Assembly: GCF_003002055.1 (NCBI RefSeq)
Contig: NZ_PVZF01000004.1
Span: 186,001-250,000 of the forward strand
Source: Kineococcus rhizosphaerae
Lineage (GTDB): Bacteria > Actinomycetota > Actinomycetes > Actinomycetales > Kineococcaceae
Direction of reading: 5' to 3'
Length of the DNA: 64,000 bases
This document shows, in pieces, positions 51,882 to 60,251 of this stretch; position 1 is the first letter of the stretch, and every line of letters begins with the position of its first letter. Made by a program: the position numbers and the translations under genes. The notes beneath the pieces were generated by a model. That model was not told where the DNA came from and searched no databases. It worked only from the letters and a program-made list of their open reading frames with translations.

Positions 51882-53360
51882 GTGACCTCCGCCCTCCCGC
51901 TGCCCGGTGCTGCCCTGCGCCGGCCGCCGTGGCTGCGGTCCTTCACCGTCCTGCGCACCGAGGTCCTCGCCGGTCTCGTCGTCGCGCTGGCCCTGGTGCC
52001 CGAGGCCATCTCGTTCTCGATCGTCGCGGGCGTCGACCCCCGCGTCGGCCTCATCTCCTCCTTCGTCATGGGGGTCACCACCTCGTTCGTCGGGGGCCGG
52101 CCCGCGATGATCTCGGCCGCCACCGGGGCCGTCGCCCTCGTCGTGGCCCCCCTCTCGCACGCCCACGGGGTCGGGTACCTCATCGCCGCGATCCTGCTGG
52201 CCGGGCTGCTGCAGATCGCGCTCGGCCTGCTCGGGGTCGCGCGGCTCATGCGGTTCGTCCCGCGCAGCGTCACGACGGGCTTCGTCAACGCGCTCGCCAT
52301 CTCGATCTTCCTGGCCCAGCTGCCCAACCTGCGCGGCGCCGGGCCCACCGGGTACGCCGTGCTGGCGGCGGGGCTCGTGCTGCTCGTCGTGCTGCCGCGC
52401 TTCGTGAAGTCGATCCCGGCGCCGCTGATCACCGTCGCGCTCCTGACGGTCGTGACCGTGCTCACCCACGCGGGCGTCCGCACCGTCGGCGACGACGGCG
52501 CCCTGCCGCACACGCTGCCCTCCCTCGGGCTGCCCGACGTGCCGCTCACCCTCGACACGCTGCGGACCATCGCGCCGTTCTCCGTCGGGGTCGCGCTCGT
52601 GGGGCTCATGGAATCGCTCATGACGGCCCAGCTTGTCGACGAGCTCACCGACACCCGCTCCAGCAAGACCCGCGAGTGCGTCGGGCAGGGCACCGCGCAG
52701 ATCGTCACCGGCCTGTTCGGCGGGATGGGCGGCTGCGCCGTCATCGGCCAGACGATGATCAACGTCAAGGTCTCCGGCGCCCGCACCCGCCTGTCGACGT
52801 TCCTCGCCGGGGCGCTGCTGCTCGTGCTCGTCGTCGGGTTCGGCGACGTCGTCGCGCAGATCCCGATGGCCGCGCTCGTCGCCGTCATGTTCATCGTCTG
52901 CCACGGCGCCTTCGACTGGCACAGCATCCGCCCCGCGACGCTGAAGGCCATGCCGCGCAGCGAGACCGCCGTCATGGTCGTCACCGTCGTCATCGTCCTG
53001 CTGACCCACAACCTGGCCTACGGCGTCCTCGGCGGGACCCTCCTGGCGTGCGTGCTGTTCGCCCGCCGCGTCGCCCACCTCGTCGAGGTCCGCGGGAGCG
53101 GCGGGGCCTACACCGTCCACGGGCAGGTGTTCTTCGCCTCCTCCGGGGACCTCGTCACGCAGTTCGACTACGCGGGCGACCCGGCCGAGGTGAGCATCGA
53201 CTTCAGCGACGCGCACGTGTGGGACGCCAGCTCCGTCGCCGCCCTGGACGCCGTGAGCCGCAAGTACGCCGAGCACGGCAAGCACGCCGAGATCGTCGGG
53301 ATGAACCCGACCACCGCGGCGTTCTACGACCGGCTCGCCGGGCGGGTCAGCGCGGACTGA
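51882..53360 (+). CDS. SulP-family anion transporter with STAS domain
   Basis: The 492-residue inner-membrane protein has about 11-14 helices with the SulP core motifs LALVPEAISFSIVAGVDPR and GGRPAMISAATGAVA, then VGLMESLMTAQLVDEL and GLFGGMGGCAVIGQTMINVK. A C-terminal STAS domain (about 405-490) carries SIDFSDAHVWDASSVAALD. It carries an anion such as sulfate or bicarbonate; the sequence does not decide which. No carbonic anhydrase or sulfate gene is next to it. Confidence 0.9.
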   Translation: MTSALPLPGAALRRPPWLRSFTVLRTEVLAGLVVALALVPEAISFSIVAGVDPRVGLISSFVMGVTTSFVGGRPAMISAATGAVALVVAPLSHAHGVGYLIAAILLAGLLQIALGLLGVARLMRFVPRSVTTGFVNALAISIFLAQLPNLRGAGPTGYAVLAAGLVLLVVLPRFVKSIPAPLITVALLTVVTVLTHAGVRTVGDDGALPHTLPSLGLPDVPLTLDTLRTIAPFSVGVALVGLMESLMTAQLVDELTDTRSSKTRECVGQGTAQIVTGLFGGMGGCAVIGQTMINVKVSGARTRLSTFLAGALLLVLVVGFGDVVAQIPMAALVAVMFIVCHGAFDWHSIRPATLKAMPRSETAVMVVTVVIVLLTHNLAYGVLGGTLLACVLFARRVAHLVEVRGSGGAYTVHGQVFFASSGDLVTQFDYAGDPAEVSIDFSDAHVWDASSVAALDAVSRKYAEHGKHAEIVGMNPTTAAFYDRLAGRVSAD

Positions 53361-53476
53361 CCCCGGCAGGTCCGCGCGCCGGGTCAACCCGGCCCCGCGG
53401 TGTGCCGATGAGCTCCGGGGGGGACCGACCCGCCCGCTCCTCCTGCGAGGGGCACCACCGCTCGTGAGGAGCAGCC

Positions 53477-54355
53477 GTGCCGCGACGACGCACGACCCCG
53501 TTCTCGGTGGCGCTCACCGCCGGCGCGGCCACCGGTGCCCTGCTCCTGGGCGGCTGCGGGGGCGACGCGACCGCGGACCCGGCCCCCGCCCCGACCCCGC
53601 CGGCCACCTCCGCCTACCACCTGCTCACCCCGGGCACGCTCACGTTCGCCCTGGACGTGAGCTACCCGCCGTTCGAGTACGTGGAGAACGGCCGGCCGAC
53701 CGGGGTCGACGTCGAGCTGGACACCGACCTCGCCCACCGCCTCGGGCTCGAGCCGGTCTTCGTGAACACGCCCTTCGACGACCTCATCGCGACGGTCGAC
53801 GCCGGGAAGGCGGACGTCATCTCCTCGACCATGACCGACCGCGCGGGGCGGCAGGAGAAGGTCGACTTCGTCGACTACTTCATCGCCGGCACCCAGGCGA
53901 TGGTCGCCGGGGGCAACCCGCTGGGCATCGCCGGCGCCTCGACCTGGTGCGGGCACCGGATCGCCACCCACGCCGGGACCACGAACGGGGACCTGGTGAC
54001 GGCCCAGTCCGCGGCGTGCGTCGCCGCCGGACAGGCCCCGGTGACCCTGGTGGACACGGCCAACGGCCAGAGCCAGGACGCCGTCCTGTCCGGTGCGGCC
54101 GACATCGGCCTGGAGGACTACCCGTCGGCGGTGCTGACCGCCGCGCAGTCGTCGGGGAAGGTGGCCACCGCCGGCGACCAGCTCCAGCCCGCCCCCTACG
54201 GGTACGGCCTGGCCAAGCGGAACACCGCGCTGCGCGACGCGCTGCAGCGGGCGCTGCAGGAGTCCATCGCGGACGGCACCTACGACGCGATCTTGAAGAA
54301 GTACGACGTCGAGGCCGGGGCGCTGAGGACGACGGCCCTCAACGGCGGGGCCTGA
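53477..54355 (+). CDS. Solute-binding lipoprotein, family 3
   Basis: The 292-residue protein has a lipoprotein signal peptide ending at the lipobox LLLGGC (Cys about 28), a Pro/Ala spacer and a two-lobe periplasmic binding fold: LTFALDVSYPPFEYVENG, FDDLIATVDAGKADVISSTM and VDFVDYFIAG. Family 3 proteins bind polar amino acids or related compounds. No permease or matching ATPase lies beside it. GTG with GAGGAG 5 nt upstream. Convergent with the PH-domain gene after 25 bp. Confidence 0.9.
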   Translation: MPRRRTTPFSVALTAGAATGALLLGGCGGDATADPAPAPTPPATSAYHLLTPGTLTFALDVSYPPFEYVENGRPTGVDVELDTDLAHRLGLEPVFVNTPFDDLIATVDAGKADVISSTMTDRAGRQEKVDFVDYFIAGTQAMVAGGNPLGIAGASTWCGHRIATHAGTTNGDLVTAQSAACVAAGQAPVTLVDTANGQSQDAVLSGAADIGLEDYPSAVLTAAQSSGKVATAGDQLQPAPYGYGLAKRNTALRDALQRALQESIADGTYDAILKKYDVEAGALRTTALNGGA

Positions 54356-54380
54356 GCAGGACCCGTCCCCGGCCCGGACC

Positions 54381-55844
54381 TCAGCGGCCGGTCATCCACC
54401 GCTCGGGGCCGGACCCGGCGCGGGCGGCGCGGGCCCGGGCGGTCTGCTCGCGCAGCAGCAGCGCCGCGACGTGCTCGTCGAGGTGGTCGACGCGGGGCGA
54501 GACCTTGCCCGGCGTGGAGTGCAGGCGCACGCTCGCCAGCCCGAGCCGACGCTGCCACGGCCCCTGCGTCAGCCCCAGCGACTGGGTGCGGGCGTGCGGG
54601 ACGACGTCCAGGCCCCGCACGACCCGCCCGTTGCGCGAGAGGAACGCGTGGTCGGTGACGAGGTAGCCGCGGCGGCGCCAGCTGATCCAGTCCAGCCAGC
54701 GCGCCTGCCGCGGGACCGGGGTGAACCCCCCGTCCGTGCCCGACCCCGTGAGCCCGGCGCGCACGACGTCCAGCGGCGACGCCTCGGAGGTCCCCAGGTC
54801 CGGCAGCACGATGGCCAGGACGTGGCCGAGCTCGTCGACGGTGCCCACGGGCAGCAGCGTCGTGCTCTGCTCCGCCCCCTTGCCGCTCTCCCCGGAGTAC
54901 CCGGCGACGTTGACCTCGACCTTCCACCACCCCTTGCCGCGCCACAGCAGCGGCTGGGTGATCCGCAACGCCTGCACCCGGCCCGGAGGGACCGTCTGGG
55001 CGCGCTGCTCGAGCAGGCCGTGGGTCATCCGCAGCCCGTCCGGGGAGTCGCCGACGGTGAAGTTGAACCCCGTGTTGAACCGCTGCCACACGGCCGAGAC
55101 GCCCCCCAGGACCGCTGCGGCGGAGCCGAACAGCGGGGCGAAGCTCTTGGCGAACCAGCACCCGACGCCGATCCCGACGACGGCCAGGACGACCCAGATC
55201 GTCAGCCCCGAGCGCAGCGTCGAGACGATCAGCCGCGTCGCGGGGACCTGGACGACCTCGCGCTCGGGGGCCTCCGGAGCGTCCTCGCCCTCGGCGACGA
55301 CGACGCCCGCGGACGCCGCGAGGAGGGCGTTGCGCACCCGCTGCGCCTCCTCCTCCTTCAAGTACGCCAGGGACACCCGCGACCCCGACCCGCCGGCGAC
55401 CTCCAGCCGCAGCTCGGCCAGGCCGAACAACCGCCCCAGCAGCGGGCGCACCACGTCGACGGCCTGCAGCCGGTCCAGCTGCGCGCGCCGCTGCTGGCGC
55501 CACAGGATGCCGCGTTCGACGTGGACGGCCTCGGCGTCGATCCGGTACCGCATCCTGCGCCAGGCCAGCGCGCTGTAGACCGCGCCGACGAGCGCCAGCG
55601 CGAGCAGCCCGCCGAGGACGCTCAGCGTCAGCACCCACCCCGGCAGCTCCAGGCGCAGGATGTCGTCGACGTTCTGCCCCACCACGACGGCCACGACCGC
55701 GGCGACGACCTTCCACGCCCGCAGGACCGGGGTGACCGGGTGCAGCTTGCGCCAGCCCGGGTCCGCCAGGACCGCGCGGGTCGGGGCGTCGAGCCGGACC
55801 GCGACCTCGTCGGGGACCGCCTCGACCGCCGGTTCCTCGCTCAC
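54381..55844 (-). CDS. Membrane protein with two bacterial PH (DUF304) domains
   Basis: The 487-residue protein has two pairs of helices (about 45-95 and 210-255), each followed by a bPH2/DUF304 domain: RYRIDAEAVHVERGILWRQQ and later FTVGDSPDGLRMTHGLLEQR. A third PH-like stretch (WRRRGYLVTDHAFLSRNGRV) follows. This is the YdbT layout. Function is unclear; such genes often come in pairs, the small one YdbS-like, and in Bacillus confer resistance to some antimicrobials. GTG overlaps the stop of the upstream PH gene by 4 bp. Confidence 0.85.
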   Translation of the reverse strand: MSEEPAVEAVPDEVAVRLDAPTRAVLADPGWRKLHPVTPVLRAWKVVAAVVAVVVGQNVDDILRLELPGWVLTLSVLGGLLALALVGAVYSALAWRRMRYRIDAEAVHVERGILWRQQRRAQLDRLQAVDVVRPLLGRLFGLAELRLEVAGGSGSRVSLAYLKEEEAQRVRNALLAASAGVVVAEGEDAPEAPEREVVQVPATRLIVSTLRSGLTIWVVLAVVGIGVGCWFAKSFAPLFGSAAAVLGGVSAVWQRFNTGFNFTVGDSPDGLRMTHGLLEQRAQTVPPGRVQALRITQPLLWRGKGWWKVEVNVAGYSGESGKGAEQSTTLLPVGTVDELGHVLAIVLPDLGTSEASPLDVVRAGLTGSGTDGGFTPVPRQARWLDWISWRRRGYLVTDHAFLSRNGRVVRGLDVVPHARTQSLGLTQGPWQRRLGLASVRLHSTPGKVSPRVDHLDEHVAALLLREQTARARAARAGSGPERWMTGR

Positions 55845-56353
55845 AGCCCCGCCAGCCGGGCCTCGCCCCGGGCGGCCAGCCGGTCGCGCAACCGGGCCGC
55901 CTCCTCCGGGCGCAGCCCGGGGATCGCGGCGTCGGTGTCCGAGCTCGCCGTGTGCAGCTGGACGGTGGCCAGCCCGAACCTGCGGTCGACCGGACCGGCC
56001 TCGACGTCGACGTACTGCAGGCGCCCGTAGGGAACGACGACGAGCGAGCGGAACATGATCCCCTTGACCACGAGCAGGTCGTCGTCGCGCTCGGCGTAGC
56101 CCCACGCCTTCACGCGCCGGCCGTCCCAGACGAAGTCCCACAGCCACAGCGGGACGACCACGACCAGCGCCGTCCAGACCCACGGGGTCACCAGGACCGC
56201 GAGCACGACCGCGACCACGACGAGGACCGCCGCGACGATCGCGCCCACCAGGCGCTGGGCGGTGGCCCACTTCGGGTCGATCCGCTGCCAGACGACGTCG
56301 GCGGGCGCGAAGGGTTCGTCGAGAGCCGTGGGCTGGGGGTCGACGCTGGCCAT
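55841..56353 (-). CDS. Small PH-domain (DUF304) membrane protein
   Basis: The 170-residue protein has two helices (about 35-75) and a bPH2 domain with VKGIMFRSLVVVPYGRLQYV and GLATVQLHTASSDTDA, the YdbS-like partner of the larger protein that follows. ATG at 56353 with GGTGGAG just upstream. The two genes overlap by 4 bp and are divergent from the OpuCA-type ATPase gene. Confidence 0.87.
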   Translation of the reverse strand: MASVDPQPTALDEPFAPADVVWQRIDPKWATAQRLVGAIVAAVLVVVAVVLAVLVTPWVWTALVVVVPLWLWDFVWDGRRVKAWGYAERDDDLLVVKGIMFRSLVVVPYGRLQYVDVEAGPVDRRFGLATVQLHTASSDTDAAIPGLRPEEAARLRDRLAARGEARLAGL

Positions 56354-56452
56354 GTGCTCCACCTTGTCAGACCGGCCCCGCCGGCACCGTCCGACGAACG
56401 TCTCGGACGACCCGCGTTGCCGATCCCCGCCGCCGTCGGCGAGGCTGGCGAG

Positions 56453-57613
56453 GTGATCACCGACAGCGAGGAGCTGGACACCGGCATCGACGACGTCATC
56501 CGCTTCGAGAACGTCGTCAAGCGCTACGGCCGCCGCGACGCCCCCGCCGTCACCGACCTCACGTTCTCCGTGCGCCGCGGCGAGCTCGTCGCCCTCGTCG
56601 GCCCGTCCGGCTGCGGGAAGTCGACGATCCTGCGGATGGTCAACCGCCTCGTCGAACCCACCGGCGGCCGCGTCGTCGTCGACGGCCGCGACACCTCCCA
56701 CGTCGACGTCGTCGACCTGCGCCGCGGCATCGGCTACGTCATCCAGGCCGGCGGCCTGCTGCCGCACCGCACGATCCGGCAGAACGTCGCCACCGTCCCC
56801 CGGCTGCTCGGCTGGGACGCCTCCGCCCAGCAGCGCCGCGTCGACGAACTGCTCGACCTCGTCGGCCTGGACCCCGCGACCTACGGGGACCGCTACCCCG
56901 CGCAGCTGTCCGGCGGCCAGCAGCAACGCGTCGGCGTCGCCCGCGCCCTGGCCGCCGACCCGCCCGTCCTGCTCATGGACGAACCGTTCGGGGCCGTCGA
57001 CCCCGTCGTGCGCGACCGGCTGCAGACGCAGTTCCGCCGCATCCAGACCGACCTGCGCAAGACCGTCCTGTTCGTCACCCACGACCTCGACGAAGCCGTC
57101 CGGATCGCCGACCGCATCGCGCTGTTCTCCGCCGGCGGCGTCCTGGAGCAGTTCGCCGACCCCCGCACGCTGCTGTCCGCGCCCGCCACGGAGTTCGTCG
57201 TCGAGTTCACCGGCTCCGACCGCGGGCTGCGCCGGCTGGCCGTCACCCCCCTGCACGTGGAGGACCTCGCCAAACCCCTCGTGCTCGCCCCCGGCGACGG
57301 CGCCGCGTACGCCGCGACCGCCCTCGACGTCGACCGCGGGGACGTGGCCGTCGTGGTCTCGGACGGGCGGGTGCTGGGCTGGGTCGCCCGCGGCCGGCTG
57401 CGCGAGGCGGCCCGTTCGCGCGACGCCCGCGTGCGCGACGTCGTCCAGCCCTTCACCGCCACCGTCTCGGTGCGCGACGGCCTGCGGGGCGCGTTCTCGG
57501 CGCTGCTCGCCCAGGACGCCCCGCTGCTGCCCGTCCTGGACGGCGACCGGTACGTCGGGGCCCTGACCCCCGACGTCGTGCACGACGCGCTGCGCCGCGA
57601 CGTCGACGCCTGA
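56453..57613 (+). CDS. OpuCA-type ABC ATPase with CBS domains
   Basis: The 386-residue protein has Walker A VGPSGCGKSTILRMV, signature QLSGGQQQRVGVARAL, Walker B VLLMDEPFGAVDPVV and the switch His in FVTHDLDEA. Residues about 260-385 form two CBS motifs (VAVVVSDGRVLGWVARGRL and APLLPVLDGDRYVGALTPD). This is the layout of glycine betaine/osmoprotectant importer ATPases gated by ionic strength. No permease or betaine-binding gene lies beside it in this window, so it is an orphan here. GTG 56453. Confidence 0.9.
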   Translation: MITDSEELDTGIDDVIRFENVVKRYGRRDAPAVTDLTFSVRRGELVALVGPSGCGKSTILRMVNRLVEPTGGRVVVDGRDTSHVDVVDLRRGIGYVIQAGGLLPHRTIRQNVATVPRLLGWDASAQQRRVDELLDLVGLDPATYGDRYPAQLSGGQQQRVGVARALAADPPVLLMDEPFGAVDPVVRDRLQTQFRRIQTDLRKTVLFVTHDLDEAVRIADRIALFSAGGVLEQFADPRTLLSAPATEFVVEFTGSDRGLRRLAVTPLHVEDLAKPLVLAPGDGAAYAATALDVDRGDVAVVVSDGRVLGWVARGRLREAARSRDARVRDVVQPFTATVSVRDGLRGAFSALLAQDAPLLPVLDGDRYVGALTPDVVHDALRRDVDA

Positions 57614-57633
57614 CCCCGCACCCCGCACCCCGC

Positions 57634-57830
57634 CGCGATCGAGGAAACCCCCACCGCGATCGAGGACGACTGGGTCCTCGATCGACATGGCCGTTTCCTT
57701 GATCGCGGTGGGTGTCCTTGATCGCGGTGGGTGTCCTTGATCGCGGTGGGTGTCCTTGATCGCGGTGGGTGTCCTTGATCGCGGTGGGTGTCCTTGATCG
57801 CGGTGCGGGTTTCCTCGACCGCGGTGGGGT
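57634..57830. repeat. GATCGCGG-family tandem repeat array
   Basis: Five perfect 19-bp copies of TCCTTGATCGCGGTGGGTG (57696-57790) are followed by one copy with changes and one more diverged copy. Three copies before 57690 are partly inverted and separated by unique bases. The core is shared with 19099-19206. There are no spacers, so it is not CRISPR. It fills most of the 319-bp gap before the GT4 gene. Confidence 0.9.
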
Positions 57831-57920
57831 GGGGACCCTACGCCGGGGGTACGCACCACGGGACCGGCGTCCCGTCGTGAACGGTTCCCCGGGCCGATGC
57901 CCCGGACCCCCTCGCGGCGG

Positions 57921-57926
57921 TTCGAT
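57921..57926 (+). promoter_or_regulatory. Candidate leaderless -10 hexamer for the GT4 gene
   Basis: TTCGAT ends 6 nt before ATG 57933 and no ribosome site is present. Confidence 0.35.
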
Positions 57927-57932
57927 CGCAGC

Positions 57933-59159
57933 ATGCGAATCCTCCTCGGAGCCGACACCTACGCCCCCGACGTCAACGGTGCCTCGACGTTCGCGCAACG
58001 TCTCGCCGCCGGCCTGGCCGCCCGCCACGAGGTGCACGTCGTGGCCCCCGGCCGCGGGCTGCGCCCCACGACGGAACGCCTCGCCTCCGGCGTCACCGAG
58101 CACCGCCTGCCCGCCGTCCCCGTCGTCGTCGGCGGCACGGGGTTGCGGTTCTGCCCGCCCGTCGGGCTCGTCCGGCGGGCCACCGCGCTGCTGCGCGCCG
58201 TCCGCCCGGACGTCGTGCACGTCCAGAGCCACTTCCTCGTCGGGCGCGCGCTCGTCACCGCCGCGAACCGGCTGCGGATCCCCGTCGTCGCCACCAACCA
58301 CTTCATGCCCGAGAACCTCACCCACCACGTCCCGCTCGGGCCGGGCGTGCAGCGCCGGCTGCACGCCTGGGCGTGGGCCGACGCGGCCGGGGTGTTCACC
58401 CGCGCCGACGTCGTCACCGCCCCCACCCCCTACGCCGCGGCCCTGGCCGAACGCGCCGGGATCCCCGGCCCCGTCCTGCCGATCTCCTGCGGCATGGACC
58501 TGCGCCGGTTCGCCCCCGACCCCGGCGGCACGCTGCGCCGGGGTTTCCGCGCCCGCTACGGCGTCCCGGACCGGCCCACGATCGGGTACGTCGGCCGGCT
58601 GGCCCCGGAGAAGAACGTCTCCGAGCTCGTCGACGCCCTCGCCCTCGTCCACCGGCTGCGCCCCGAGCTCGACGCCCAGCTGCTGCTCGTCGGCGACGGC
58701 GCGCTGCGCCCCGCGCTGCTGGCGCAGGCCGCCCGGCTCGGGATCGCCGACCGCGTGGTGTCCACCGGTTTCGTCCCCGAGGAGGACCTGCCCGCCGCCT
58801 ACCTGGCCTGCGACGTGTTCGCCAACGCCGGCACCGCGGAACTGCAGTCCCTCGTCGTGCTGGAGGCCATGGCCTGCGGGCTGCCCGTCCTCGGCGTCGA
58901 CGCCTGCGCCCTGCCCCACCTGGTCCGCGACGGCGAGAACGGGTTCCTCTTCCCCCACGCCCGGCCCGCGGCGCTCGCGGCCCGCCTCGCGCTCCTGCTG
59001 GCCGACCCCGGACTGCGCGCGCGGATGGGGTCGCGCAGCAGCCGGATCGCCGCCGAGCACGACGAACGCACGACGCTGGCCCGGTTCGAGGAGCTGTACG
59101 CGCTGCGGACCCCGTCGCGGCCTACGACGGCCCCGGCCCTCACCGCCGGCGCCCTGTAG
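57933..59159 (+). CDS. Glycosyltransferase family 4 (GT1-like mannosyltransferase)
   Basis: The 408-residue GT-B enzyme begins RILLGADTYAPDVNGASTFA, with VVHVQSHFLVGR and TNHFMPENLT in the acceptor half, and IGYVGRLAPEKNVSELVDAL and GTAELQSLVVLEAMACGLPV (E-x7-E motif) in the donor half. It resembles actinobacterial phosphatidylinositol- or diacylglycerol-linked mannosyl/glucosyltransferases. The exact acceptor is not clear. ATG 57933. The EEP gene follows after 12 bp. Confidence 0.9.
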   Translation: MRILLGADTYAPDVNGASTFAQRLAAGLAARHEVHVVAPGRGLRPTTERLASGVTEHRLPAVPVVVGGTGLRFCPPVGLVRRATALLRAVRPDVVHVQSHFLVGRALVTAANRLRIPVVATNHFMPENLTHHVPLGPGVQRRLHAWAWADAAGVFTRADVVTAPTPYAAALAERAGIPGPVLPISCGMDLRRFAPDPGGTLRRGFRARYGVPDRPTIGYVGRLAPEKNVSELVDALALVHRLRPELDAQLLLVGDGALRPALLAQAARLGIADRVVSTGFVPEEDLPAAYLACDVFANAGTAELQSLVVLEAMACGLPVLGVDACALPHLVRDGENGFLFPHARPAALAARLALLLADPGLRARMGSRSSRIAAEHDERTTLARFEELYALRTPSRPTTAPALTAGAL

Positions 59160-59165
59160 CAGAAT
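59160..59165 (+). promoter_or_regulatory. Candidate leaderless -10 hexamer for the EEP gene
   Basis: CAGAAT ends 6 nt before GTG 59172, within the 12-bp gap after the GT4 gene. Confidence 0.35.
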
Positions 59166-59171
59166 GCGGGC

Positions 59172-60206
59172 GTGCCCCCGACGCCGAGCCGGCGCCCGGG
59201 GTGGCGCCGTCCGCTGCGCGACCTCGCGACGGGGTACGGCGTCCTCGCCACCGTCGCCCTGCTCGTCGTCCTGGTGGTCTCCGACGGGCACACCGTCAGC
59301 TACGTGCTGGGCCTGTTCGCCGTGTGGTGGCTGGCCCCCGCGCTGGTGCTCGTCCCCCTCGCGACGGCGTTCCGGTCCTGGCGGACCCTGGCCGCGGCCC
59401 TGGTCCCGGCCGTCGCCGCCGGTGGCCTGCTCGGCCCCTACGCCCTGCACCGCCTCACCTCCGCCCTCGACGCCGACCGGGAACGGCCCGACCTGCGGAT
59501 CGCGACGTTCAACACCTCCACCTGGAAGGGGACGGCCGGTCTGGAACAGCTCGTGCGCGAGCACCACCCCGACGTCCTGGCCCTGCAGGAGATCGCGCCG
59601 CGGCAGCGGACCGGGTACGACCGGGAGTTCGCCGCGCAGTACCCGTACCGCAGCTACACCCCGGCCAGCAGCCAGGGCGACGGCGACGCGGTGTGGTCGA
59701 GGTACCCGATCGTGTCCGTGCAGCCCGTGACGGGACTGCCCGCCGGAGCCCGCCCCAGCGACGTCGTGGTCCTCGACGTCGACGGCCGCCGCCTCGCCGT
59801 GGTCTCGGTGCACCTGGCCTCGCCGTGCCTGTTCTGCTCGCCGAGGGCCGCCGCGAACAGCCCCGCGGGGACGACGGGCGAGGCCGCCCGGGTCCGGGTC
59901 GGGGAGGCCCGCCGGTTCGCCGACCTGGCCTCGGGGTTGCGCTCGGCCGGGGACGCCGTCGTCGTGGCCGGTGACCTGAACTCCGCCGAGCTCAACGAGC
60001 CGCTGCGCGAACTGCGCTCGCACGGCCTCGTCGACGCCCACTGGGCGGTGGGCACCCAGCCCGGGCTGACGCGCGGGTCGTCACCGGGTTTCGCGCGCGT
60101 CGACGTGGTGCTGCTGTCCAGACTGGACCCCGTCGACACGTTCGAGGGGGCACCGGGCGGCAGCACCCACTCCCCCGTCGTCGCCGACGTCGCCTGGCCG
60201 CGCTGA
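59172..60206 (+). CDS. Membrane-anchored endonuclease/exonuclease/phosphatase family protein
   Basis: The 344-residue protein has three N-terminal helices (about 20-95) and an EEP domain outside the membrane: LRIATFNTSTWKG, VLALQEIAP (metal-binding Glu), VVSVHLASP, VVVAGDLNSAELN and a final HSPVVADV (catalytic His). The family includes sphingomyelinase-like and inositol phosphatase enzymes; the target here is unknown. It sits directly after a GT4 gene, perhaps acting on a glycolipid (inference). Confidence 0.87.
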   Translation: MPPTPSRRPGWRRPLRDLATGYGVLATVALLVVLVVSDGHTVSYVLGLFAVWWLAPALVLVPLATAFRSWRTLAAALVPAVAAGGLLGPYALHRLTSALDADRERPDLRIATFNTSTWKGTAGLEQLVREHHPDVLALQEIAPRQRTGYDREFAAQYPYRSYTPASSQGDGDAVWSRYPIVSVQPVTGLPAGARPSDVVVLDVDGRRLAVVSVHLASPCLFCSPRAAANSPAGTTGEAARVRVGEARRFADLASGLRSAGDAVVVAGDLNSAELNEPLRELRSHGLVDAHWAVGTQPGLTRGSSPGFARVDVVLLSRLDPVDTFEGAPGGSTHSPVVADVAWPR

Positions 60207-60237
60207 AAACTCCTGGCCCCGCACCCGGCGGCGGTCC

Positions 60238-60243
60238 TAGCGT
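60238..60243 (+). promoter_or_regulatory. Candidate -10 hexamer for a methyltransferase gene
   Basis: TAGCGT ends 8 nt before GTG 60252, slightly longer than the usual leaderless gap here. Confidence 0.35.
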
Positions 60244-60251
60244 GGTCGGCC

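Noticed and set aside
57696-57830. Possible CRISPR array
   Set aside because: The 19-bp units follow each other without spacers and no cas genes are near, so this is a plain tandem repeat.
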